From the NCBI GenBank assembly GCA_944989445.1, contig CALYLW010000067.1, forward strand, positions 1,657,905 through 1,721,904: a stretch of DNA of 64,000 nt, written 5' to 3'. Below the pieces are notes generated by a model, which saw nothing but the letters and a program-made list of their open reading frames with translations, did not search any database and had not been told where the DNA came from. The stretch is from Ampullaceana balthica. Lineage: Eukaryota > Mollusca > Gastropoda > Lymnaeidae. The position numbers were made by a program, and so were the translations under genes. Of this stretch, positions 22,813-32,876 are shown piece after piece. Within the stretch, counting starts at the first letter, position 1. Every line of letters starts with the position of its first letter.

Positions 22813-23037
22813 CAATGTTCCTTTTAAGTTGCGAGGCTGTACGGCAGCACATATAGATTGACAAAGCGGCGCAGCAGTTTAGAATTACCGGCAGCAAATT
22901 TTGTTTTTCAAAAAAAATTGCATTAAAAATGGATGCTGTGCAACTTTACCCATAATTTAAAAAAAATTTTTTTTTAAATTTATTTATTTGTATTTTAAAC
23001 TTTGCACACAGACCAACGAACATTAGAATGAACATTG
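22813..23037 (+). mobile_element. hAT MITE family B, copy 1
   Basis: CAATGTTC begins the element and GAACATTG ends it. With the adjoining bases the inverted match is TACCAATGTTC/GAACATTGGTA. The interior shares GTTTAGAAT, GCAAATTTTG, GTGCAACTTT and CACACAGACCAACGAA with 36168-36354. No clear duplication is seen. Confidence 0.75.
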
Positions 23038-23049
23038 GTATAGTCACAT

Positions 23050-23826
23050 CTAATACTGAGTACTGCTAGGCCTGATGGCCATTCATGTGGGCGACATCTA
23101 CTATTGGGAATGCTGGGCACACAGGTGGACCACATCTACTATTTGAAATGGTGGGCGTACAATCGGACCACATCTACTACTGGGTGTACAAAGTTGACGT
23201 GCTAGAGACCCCAATTTATTAGGATCTGTACTAGTGACCATGTTTATGAAACTTGACCCCACAGGCAAGCCACAAAGACATAAGTCCAAATAGAATTGTG
23301 CCATTGTTATCCCAGTAATCCATCTTGTAGGAAACAACCGGAGCCCTGTGATTGGATGCAACACTTCAACTCGTGCTGTGATGAAACAGATGGCGTTCAT
23401 TGATGGTAGGGTTACAAGCCGCGAAGACTTCGCCGTAACTTGATTGCACGTTATGACTGGAGAAAACAAAGCCATTGTTGGCAACACCAGGTGTGTAGAG
23501 CAGTCGGGGCGCGGGGCGCGAGAGTGGGGTCATATCCAAGTGGTAGCGAAATGAGAAGATTTAACATCCGAAAAGACGCGATGGAAAAGTGATTGTCGGT
23601 GTTTAATGTATTTTACTGACATACCAATGACTTACAACAGGGATACGTTGAGGGGAGGGGGGGGCCTTCCGTCATTTTTTATTTTTAAGGGGTGGGGGAC
23701 AAAGTGATTCTGAGGTATATGGGGCACATAGCAAAGTTACCCTAAATGATTTCTATTATAAAAATGGTCAACAATTGTTTTCTTTTTCCGTTTTGTATTT
23801 TTGCATGATCCACGCTGGCCCTTTAT
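23050..23826. other. Unique region with an unassigned minus-strand open frame
   Basis: The 128-codon minus-strand frame at 23101-23487 is the longest non-repeat, non-transposon open frame in the left half, but I recognise no domain. A second minus-strand frame over the same bases also reads well, with one stop. A triplicated CCACATCTACTA motif occurs at 23092-23180. No gene is called. Confidence 0.4.
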
Positions 23827-24336
23827 TCTATCACATTACAAATGTCATCTATGGCTCTTATCACATTACAAATGTCATCTATGGCTCTTATCACATTACA
23901 AATGTCATCTATGGCTCTTATCACATTAAAAATGTCATCTATGGCTCTTATCACATTACAAATGTCATATATGGCTCTTATCACATTACAAATGTCATCT
24001 ATGACTCTTATCACATTACAAATGTCATCTATGGCTCTTATCACATTACAAATGTCATCTAAGCTCTTATCACATTACAAATGTCATCTATGGCTCTTAT
24101 CACATTACAAATGTCATCTATGGCTCTTATCACATTACAAATGTCATCTATGGCTCTTATCACATTACAAATGTCATCTATGGCTCTTATCACATTACAA
24201 ATGTCATCTATGGCTCTTATCACATTACAAATGTCATCTATGGCTCTTATCACATTACAAATGTCATCTATGGCTCTTATCACATTACAAATGTCATCTA
24301 AGCTCTTATCACATTACAAATGTCATCTATGGCGTA
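23827..24336. repeat. 30-bp minisatellite
   Basis: Seventeen units contain TCACATTACAAATGTCATCT then ATGGCTCTTA. Two 29-bp units (AAGCTC) shift the reading frame, so long periodic open frames appear in more than one frame on both strands. Confidence 0.97.
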
Positions 24337-24474
24337 TTAAAGTTGGGGTGCTTATTGAGCTAAAGGCAGGGGCCCTCAATGATTTAAGGTCCCCAACTTA
24401 TTATATTGTATAATAAAGGAGGCTGGACCGGGCACCAGGTGGGATTGCAGCCAGGGGCCCCGCGCAATCTTAAT

Positions 24475-25745
24475 TAGGGGTCTACCGATATGCCTTTTTG
24501 CCGATATTGCCGATACCGATATTACCGATATTTTTTTTGCCGATATGAGTGCCGATATGAGTATTTGTTAGGACAAAAACCAGCGGTCATATTTGATGAC
24601 GTCATTCTTAAATTTATCACTCGTAATTATTTATCTTTAATATTAGGGGACTACCGATACGCATTTTTGCCGATATTACAGATATTTTTTTCCGATATGA
24701 GTGCCGATAGTGTATTTGTTAGGACAAAAACCAGCGGTCTTATTTGATGACATCGATCATTCTTAAATTCATCACTCCTAATTATTTATATTTTATATTA
24801 GGGGTCTACCGATAAGTATTTTTGCCGATATTACCGATATTTTTCTTCCGATATGAGTATTTGTTAGGACAAAAATAACAGTGGTCATATTTGATGACGC
24901 CATTCTTAAATTTATCACTCGTAATTATTTATATTTTATAATTAAGGGGTCTACCGATATCCAGTTTTGCCGATAATACCGATTTTTTTTTCTCCCGAAA
25001 CGAAGTTTCCGATGTGTTTACAAGTTCCAGATCATGACCTACAAAGGACTCATAACAAAACGAACCGTCCTTTATAAAAATGGACAAGCAAAATTACGAA
25101 GTTCTTTTGAAACTTCAACCTTGACTCATAATTATTAATTCTAACCAATAGTTTAATGGCTTTTGCACACGGCCACCTTTATGAATGAAATAATGAGGAC
25201 AAAGTAATAGTAATACTAGTAATAGAATGAAAATGAGGTTAAAGGTTGAATGGTTGCCAATGACAACAAGTCTTCACACGGTACATTTTGTTATTCCATA
25301 CCAAACGAAATGTTTTAGACATCTGCGATTCTGCGTGCATCTTTGCTATTAGAGCAATTACGTGAACATAATGTTATACATTTATTAGAGATGTTACGGT
25401 ATACTTGGCATCGGCACTATTTACACAGTATTTCTGAGTATACGAAAATCGGCCGATACCTAAACAATATCAAAGCACATGGCAAACTGTATCGTGGTTG
25501 CACATTTTAATACTAGGACTCTTTTGACTATTTCAATACCGGTATATATTAATTTGTCGAGATATTCTAAATCTAAATTATAGGTTTTTTTTTGTTTCCG
25601 TTTATTTTTTGGGTCAAAATGTCACTTTTTATGAAATATCGGTGACGTCAATATCGGGACCTTTACATGCTACCGATACCGATATTGCCGATATCCAGAT
25701 ATCGGTGCCGATATATCGGCCAGCCGATATATCGGTAGACCCCTA
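24475..25745 (+). mobile_element. hAT-like element C, copy 1, with exact target duplication
   Basis: The element begins TAGGGGTCTACCGATA and ends TATCGGTAGACCCCTA. ATCTTAAT flanks both sides exactly (24467-24474 and 25746-25753), so it is hAT-like. Within the left third the end sequence recurs: GGGG(T/A)CTACCGATA appears again near 24650, 24799 and 24946, each followed by GCCGATATTACCGATA-type repeats, TTGTTAGGACAAAAA and GATGACGTCATTCTTAAATT. At 1271 bp it has no transposase. It is inserted inside another MITE end (TTAATCCGCCCCTG). Confidence 0.92.
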
Positions 25746-25902
25746 ATCTTAATCCGCCCCTGGTCGTCTCGCTATACTGTGATACCCGAAGTGATCTAGC
25801 TCTAAATCAAGTTACCTAAATACGTAAAGACTAGAATGTTCAAAAGATTAATTGAAAGAAAGCCTACAATATATAGTAGAAGAACGATGTATAAGAAATA
25901 TA

Positions 25903-28518
25903 GTCTTCTGCTCAGTAGCTCTTTGGTAGCATGTACTGCCTTCTGTCTGGTAGCTCTATGGTAGCATGTACTGCCTTCTGTCTGGTGGCTCTTTGGTAGC
26001 ATGTACTGCCTTCTGTCTGGTGGCTCTATGGTAGCATGTACTGCCTTCTGTCTGGTAGCTCTATGGTAGCATGTACTGTCTTCTGTCTGGTGGCTCTTTG
26101 GTAGCATGTACTGCCTTCTGTCTGGTGGCTCTATGGTAGCATGTACTGCCTTCTGTCTGGTGGCTCTATGGTAGCATGTACTGCCTTCTGTCTGGTGGCT
26201 CTATGGTAGCATGTACTGCCTTCTGTCTGGTAGCTCTATGGTAGCATGTACTGCCTTCTGTCTGGTGGCTCTTTGGTAGCATGTACTGCCTTCTGTCTGG
26301 TGGCTCTATGGTAGCATGTACTGCCTTCTGTCTGGTAGCTCTATGGTAGCATGTACTGTCTTCTGTCTGGTGGCTCTTTGGTAGCATGTACTGCCTTCTG
26401 TCTGGTGGCTCTATGGTAGCATGTACTGCCTTCTGTCTGGTGGCTCTATGGTAGCATGTACTGCCTTCTGTCTGGTGGCTCTATGGTAGCATGTACTGCC
26501 TTCTGTCTGGTGGCTCTATGGTAGCATGTACTGCCTTCTGTCTGGTGGCTCTATGGTAGCATGTACTGCCTTCTGTCTGGTGGCTCTATGGTAGCATGTA
26601 CTGCCTTCTGTCTGGTGGCTCTATGGTAGCATGTACTGCCTTCTGTCTGGTGGCTCTATGGTAGCATGTACTGCCTTCTGTCTGGTGGCTCTATGGTAGC
26701 ATGTACTGCCTTCTGTCTGGTGGCTCTATGGTAGCATGTACTGCCTTCTGTCTGGTGGCTCTATGCTAGCATGTACTGCCTTCTGTCTGGTAGCTCTATG
26801 GTAGCATGTACTGTCTTCTGTCTGGTAGCTCTATGCTAGCATGTACTGTCTTCTGTCTGGTGGCTCTATGGTAGCATGTACTGTCTTCTGTCTGGTGGCT
26901 CTATGGTAGCATGTACTGCCTTCTGTCTGGTGGCTCTATGGTAGCATGTACTGCCTTCTGTCTGGTGGCTCTATGCTAGCATGTACTGCCTTCTGTCTGG
27001 TAGCTCTATGGTAGCATGTACTGTCTTCTGTCTGGTAGCTCTATGCTAGCATGTACTGTCTTCTGTCTGGTGGCTCTATGGTAGCATGTACTGCCTTCTG
27101 TCTGGTGGCTCTATGGTAGCATGTACTGCCTTCTGTCTGGTGGCTCTATGGTAGCATGTACTGCCTTCTGTCTGGTGGCTCTATGGTAGCATGTACTGTC
27201 TTCTGTCTGGTGGCTCTATGCTAGCATGTACTGTCTTCTGTCTGGTGGCTCTATGGTAGCATGTACTGCCTACTGTCTGGTAGCTCTGTGTTAGCATGTA
27301 CTGCCTTCTGTCTGGTAGCTCTATGGTAGCATGTACTGCCTTCTGTCTGGTAGCTCTGTGGTAGCATGTACTGCCTTCTGTATGGTAGCTCTATGGTAGC
27401 ATGCACTGCCTTCTGTCTGGTAGCTCTATGCTAGCATGTAATATGTACTGTTATCTGCCTTGTAGATCTATGGTAGCATGTACTGCCTTCTGTCTGGTAG
27501 CTCTGTGGTAGCATGTACTGCCTTCTGTCTGGTAGCTCTATGGTAGCATGTACTATGTACTGTTGTCTGCCTTGTAGATCTATGGTAGCATGTACTGTCT
27601 TCTGTCTGGTGGCTCTATGGTAGCATGTACTGCCTACTGTCTGGTAGCTCTGTGTTAGCATGTACTGCCTTCTATCTGGTAGCTCTATGGTAGCATGTAC
27701 TGCCTTCTGTCTGGTAGCTATATGGTAGCATGTACTGCCTTCTGTCTGGTAGCTCTATGGTAGCATGTACTATGTACTGTTGTCTGCCTTGTAGATCTAT
27801 GGTAGCATGTACTGTCTTCTGTATGGTGGCTCTATGGTAGCATTTACTGCCTACTGTCTGGTAGCTCTGTGTTAGCATGTACTGCCTTCTGTCTGGTAGC
27901 TCTATGGTAGCATGTACTGCCTTCTGTCTGGTAGCTCTGTGGTAGCATGTACTGCCTTCTGTCTGGTAGCTCTATGGTAGCATGCACTGCCTTCTGTCTG
28001 GTAGCTCTATGCTAGCATGTACTATGTACTGTTGTCTGCCTTGTAGATCTATGGTAGCATGTACTGTCTTCTGTCTGGTAGCTATATGGTAGCATGTACT
28101 GTCTTCTGTCTGGTAGCTCTATGCTAGCATGAACTGCCTTCTGTCTGGTAGCTCTATGGTAGCATGTACTGCCTTCTGTCTGGTAGCTCTGTGGTAGCAT
28201 GTACTGCCTTCTGTCTGGTAGCTCTATGGTAGCATGCACTGCCTTCTGTCTGGTAGCTCTATGCTAGCATGTACTATGTACTGTTGTCTGCCTAGTAGAT
28301 CTTTGGTAGCATGTACTGTCTTCTGTCTGGTAGCTATATGGTAGCATGTACTGTCTTCTGTCTGGTAGCTCTATGCTAGCATGAACTGCCTTCTGTCTGG
28401 TAGCTCTATGGTAGCATGTACTGTCTTCTGTCTGGTAGCTCTATGCTAGCATGTACTGTCTTCTGTCTGGTAGCTCATTGGTACAATGTCCTGTCTACTG
28501 TCTGGTAGTTATATGGTA
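25903..28518. repeat. Large 35-bp minisatellite
   Basis: About 75 units contain GGTAGCATGTACTGCCTTCT then GTCTGGTGGCTCTAT. Between about 27430 and 28290 five longer units containing GTACTATGTACTGTTGTCTG recur at spacings of roughly 115-250 bp, giving a higher-order pattern. Several minus-strand frames are open and non-coding. Confidence 0.97.
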
Positions 28519-28680
28519 AACAATATTTATGTTATGTAAACAAAATATGTATGGCCTGACAAGATGTCACAGAACAATGTTCTGTGACGTCAGGGGCATA
28601 CATACTTTGTTTAAATAGCATTATAAATAATTTTTGTGTGTATCTAATGACCTGGTTGTATGTAGTCTCATCCATATTTT
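28519..28680. other. Spacer between related arrays
   Basis: Unique AT-rich spacer containing an imperfect duplication of ACAATGT/CTGTGACGTC. It separates the 35-bp array from a diverged relative. Confidence 0.6.
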
Positions 28681-29337
28681 AGCTCTATTATAGCATTTCC
28701 TGTTTCTGTCAGTTAGTTCTATGGTAGCTGTCCTGTTTCTGTCAGTTAGTTCTATGGTAGCTGTCCTGTTTCTGTCAGTTAGTTCTAGGTAGCTGTCCTG
28801 TTTCTGTCAGTTAGTTTTATGGTAGCTGTCCTGTCTTCTGTCAGTTAGTTCTATAGTAGCTGTCCTGTCTTCTGTCAGGTAGTTCTATGGTAGCTGTCCT
28901 GTCTTCTGTCAGGTAGTTCTATGGTAGCTGTCCTGTCTTCTGCCAGGTAGTTCTATCGTAGCTGTCCTGTCTTCTGTCAGGTCTGGTGGTTCTATGGTAG
29001 CTGTCCTGTCTTCTGTCAGGTAGTTCTATGTTAGCTGTCCTGTCTTCTGTAAGATAGTTCTATCGTAGCTGTCCTGTCTTCTGTCAGGTCTGGTGGTTCT
29101 ATGGTAGCTGTCCTGTCTTCTGTCAGGTAGTTCTATGGTAGCTGTCCTGTCTTCTGTCAGGTAGTTCTATGGTAGCTGTCCTGTCGTCTGCCAGTTAACT
29201 CAGTTAGGTCTATGATAGCTGTCCTGTCATCTGACCGATAGCTTTATGGTACCCCATTCTGTCTTCTGACAGGTAGCTTTAATGTAGCATCGTTTATTGT
29301 ACCATGTACTGTCTTCTGTCTGGTACGTGCTATTAGG
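28681..29337. repeat. 33/34-bp minisatellite related to the preceding array
   Basis: About 19 units contain TTCTATGGTAGCTGTCCTGT then CTTCTGTCAGGTAG. The sequence shares ATGGTAGC, CTGTC and TCTGTC with the 35-bp array, but ATGTA is replaced by TGTC and the period is shorter. Confidence 0.95.
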
Positions 29338-29403
29338 TAATGGAATGAGAATGCTAACTACTAGCTGAAACAATTGTTACAATGCGATGTTTTTGAACCA
29401 GAA

Positions 29404-29606
29404 TACTTGTTAGGTGACATACTTGTTAGGTTACATACTTGTTAGGTGACATACTTGTTAGGTGACATACTTGTTAGGTGACATACTTGTTAGGTGACAT
29501 ACATGTTAGGTGACATACTTGTTAGGTGACACACTTGTTAGGTGACACACTTGTTAGGTGACACACTTGTACTTGTTAGGTGACACACTTGTTAGGTGAC
29601 ATGATA
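29404..29606. repeat. 16-bp minisatellite
   Basis: About twelve units of ACTTGTTAGGTGACAT, with an ACAC variant and one ACTTGT slip. Confidence 0.96.
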
Positions 29607-30043
29607 CCACCCAGCACACCTCTTACTCTTAGGCTCTCAATATTTCATGGCCCTCCCCCAATCAACCCCTGACAGGCCGACCCCCCGACCCGGCCACACC
29701 CACACCCCCAGCGCCACCACACCCACCCAGCCACACCAGCAGTCAACAGCAATATAAATACTTAATTAGCATGGTGGAATTTCCGCTATCTCTCTATTCA
29801 TCAATCAACAATCCAGTCGATTTTGGTAAACATGAGTGTTACATAGTTCGTTATCAATATCCAATCCAAGCGTGTAATCTTAAGCACACTGCAGGAAACA
29901 TACTATACAATAGTTACACAGTAACACACTGCACTATTAGTATTAGACTGTCAGAGTGCTGGCACTGACAGCAGCTGAAGCATGACTTCCACGTTACTTG
30001 TAAGCATAACAGTACTAAGAAAAAAGAAAACTTGGTACGTTAC
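29607..30043. other. No supported gene
   Basis: A C-rich patch at 29640-29740, then unique AT-rich sequence with an unrecognised 65-codon plus-strand frame (29771-29968). Confidence 0.5.
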
Positions 30044-30088
30044 CAGATAGTGAATTCCCATGAAACTCCGGATATCCAAACAATAAAA
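30044..30088 (-). other. Candidate 45-bp internal exon
   Basis: On the minus strand the segment is preceded by CCTTTAATTTCACAG, a good acceptor, and followed by GTAACG, a fair donor. All three frames are open, so the frame cannot be chosen. It lies 105 bp downstream of the donor of the CpG-rich candidate first exon. Chance occurrence of such a pair in 64 kb is quite possible. Confidence 0.18.
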
Positions 30089-30193
30089 CTGTGAAATTAA
30101 AGGGAGGTGATCACAGTGATGCGTACGTTACTCCAGGGGATAGATATCTCAGATGCCAGGGGAGATAAATCATTAACTAAAATAAAAACTCAC

Positions 30194-30540
30194 ATGCACT
30201 AAATAAATCCACAATAGAAGAAATAGTCTTGGTGAGAACAAGCCACGATTTCTCTGCCAACATCCATGCATGAAATAAGCCAGACGTGTTTCACAGAGAT
30301 CCACAGAAGCGCGGCCCCGCACAATGTAAGCAGGCCAACATGCTGGTTTGCAAATGGTCCCACCGCGGTAACTTCCCCTTCTTCCTCTTTCTGAACGTGC
30401 CGAGGGGGAGTGGGAGTGGAGGATAGGAAAAAGGGGGGGGTGGTGGGACGGCGGGCCGCGCAACACAGTATTTCCCGGCTCTGAACGGCTCGGACCGACA
30501 AGTGCTGTGGGACTACGCGTGCCGTTATGAACACCATCTC
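30194..30540 (-). promoter_or_regulatory. CpG-rich patch, candidate first exon or promoter
   Basis: This is one of the few CpG-rich stretches in the window, including GCGCGGCCCGCCG and ACGGCACGCGTAG on the minus strand. It ends, on that strand, at GTGCAT followed by the strong donor GTGAGT at 30193-30188. That fits a transcription start and an untranslated first exon. Two overlapping minus-strand open frames (97 and 112 codons) are unrecognised. Confidence 0.25.
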
Positions 30541-30844
30541 AGTCGCGCTTGGTCGTGATAGTGTGGGGTGGGGTGGGGGGGGGTCTGTCGGGGTGAGGGA
30601 GTGTAGGTAGTAAAGAAGGGTAAAGGGGGCGCAAGTATTATTGGACGGGTCGGTTAGGCAAATTATGGACGTGTTGGATAGGCCATTAGGGGAGGGGTTC
30701 GAAATGGACGGTCGTTTGGGGTATGTTTATACGCCTGCAGAAATGGGGAAATAGCTATACAAACTCTGGTCAAGATTTTCAGTTTAAATGTTAAGAAGAT
30801 AAATATGAATGAAATATATTGGCCTATAAATGAGATATATGGGC
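30541..30844. other. No gene seen
   Basis: G-rich unique sequence, then short repeats of TATATTGGCCTATAAAT next to the following element. Confidence 0.55.
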
Positions 30845-30852
30845 CTATAAAT

Positions 30853-32147
30853 TAGGGGTCTACCGATATATCGGCTGGCCGATATATCGGCACCGATATC
30901 TGGATATCGGCAATATCGGTATCGGTAGCATGTAAAGGTCCCGATATTGACGTCACCGATATTTCATAATAAGTGACATTTTGACCAAAACGGAAACAAA
31001 AAAACTATCATTTAGATTTACAATATCTCGACAAATTAATATATCGACCCCGATACCGGTATTGAAATAGTCAAAAGAGTCCTAGTATTAATATGTGCCG
31101 CCACGATACAGTGTGCCATGTCCTTTGATATTGTTTAGGTATCGGCCGATTTTCGTATACTCAGAAATACTGTGTAAATACATTATTGCCGATGCCAAGT
31201 ATACCATAATTGCTCTAATAAATGTATAACATGTAAACATTATGTTCACGTAATTGCTCTAATACTAACAGCAAAGATGCACGCAGAATCGCAATGTCTA
31301 AAACATTTCGTTTCGTATGGAATAACAAAATGTACCGTGTGAAGACTTGTTGTCATTGGCAACCATTCAAGCTTCAGCCTCATTTTCACTCTATTACTGT
31401 TGTACTTTGTTCTCATTGTTTCATTCATAAAAGGTGGCCGTGTGCAAAACCCATTAAACTATTGGTTAGAATTAATAATTATGAGTCAAGGTTGAATTTT
31501 CAAAGGAGTACCTAATATGCTTCTACATTTTTATAAAGGACGGTTCGTTTTGTTATGAGTCCTATGTAGGTCATGAACTGGAACTTGTAAACACATCGGA
31601 AACTTCGTTTCGGGGAAAAAAAATCGGTAATTTCGGCAAAACTGGATATCGGTAGACCCCTTAATTATAAAATATAAATAATTACGAGTGATAAATTTAA
31701 GAATGACGTCATCAAATATGACCACTGCTATTTTTGTCCTAACAAATACTCATATCGGCACTCATATCGGAAAAAAATATCGGTAATAGGGGGCCTATTG
31801 GCAAAAATGCTTATCGGTAAACCCCTAATATAAAATATAAATAATTAGGAGTGATGAATTTAAGAATGATGTCATCAAATAAGACCGCTGGGTTTTGTCC
31901 TAACAAATACCCTATCGGCACTCATATCGGAAAAAAATATCGGTAATATCGGCAAAAATGCGTATCTGTAGTCCCCTAATATTAAAGATAAATAATTACG
32001 AGTGATAAATTTAAGAATGACGTCATCAAATATGACCGCTGGTTTTTGTCCTAACAAATACTCATATCGGCACTCATATCGGCAAAAAAAATATCGGTAA
32101 TATCGGTATCGGCAATATCGGCAAAAAGGCATATCGGTAGACCCCTA
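30853..32147 (-). mobile_element. hAT-like element C, copy 2 (inverted), exact target duplication
   Basis: The copy is bounded by TAGGGGTCTACCGATATATC and ATATCGGTAGACCCCTA, and flanked on both sides by CTATAAAT (30845-30852 and 32148-32155). It is the reverse complement of 24475-25745 along its length, with the reiterated end motifs now at its right side (about 31640-32140). It is 1295 bp without transposase. Confidence 0.92.
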
Positions 32148-32155
32148 CTATAAAT

Positions 32156-32642
32156 GAAATATATTGGCATTGAGAGGAGGAGATTTAAATGAAGCAAATT
32201 CCTGTACCAAGGAATACGGTTGAATAAAAAAAAATTTAAAAACAAACTTTGGAAAGGTCCTTAGGAATGACGCGATGACTGTCGACACATTCATACAAAA
32301 TGTAAACACGGTGTGGGCAAATAGCGGACACTTTGTGGGTGGTTGTTAATGTGTCTGTGTGGGTGGTGTGGGTGTTGGTGGTGGCTACTTGACTTCTTCA
32401 CGTTGACTTGTTAATTAATGAAGGTGTGTCATTGTGTGCGCACAAAAACTGGCATCAGGTGCGCACTTGCGGACTGTAACAAATAAACCCTAGACTACAT
32501 TCAAAGTGTAGAGTTGCCCTTAAGAATTAAACATTATCTTAACAGACGATCCTTGTGTTATAGAAGATTATTGTGTCCTACACTCATTGATGGTTTTTGT
32601 CTAGTCTCACGTTTTTATAAGAGTTTAGAATGAACATAGTTT
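32156..32642. other. No gene seen
   Basis: Unique sequence, with a GTGGGTGGT-rich patch near 32335-32385. Confidence 0.55.
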
Positions 32643-32869
32643 CAGAGGCGTCACTAGGGTTGGTGTCACCCAGTGCAGTAGCTCATGGTTTCACCCTCTC
32701 ACAGCTTACCCCATAGACCTCCTCCGAGTCTGCCAGTGCCAAATAACGGGAATATGCACACATTTACGGGAACATACACAATTTTACTCTCTTATGTCTT
32801 ATGTCACCCTTTGTGATGGTGTCCCCCGGTCCGGTCCGCACCACCCTCACCCCACTAGTGATGCCTCTA
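32643..32869 (-). mobile_element. hAT MITE family A, inverted copy
   Basis: The ends are CAGAGGCGTCACTAG and CTAGTGATGCCTCTA. The left flank CATAGTTT and the reconstituted right flank CATAGAGT match at 6 of 8 positions. It is the reverse orientation of 5419-5624. The Buster element is inserted a few bases beyond its right end. Confidence 0.85.
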
Positions 32870-32876
32870 CATAGAG

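Noticed and set aside
23101..23487. 128-codon minus-strand frame
   Set aside because: No recognised domain, and a competing frame on the same strand reads equally well; kept only as a note.
24490..24747. 85-codon plus-strand frame, and its copy at 31875-32132 on the minus strand
   Set aside because: It reads the ACCGATATT-type repeats of hAT-like element C; conserved only because the element is.
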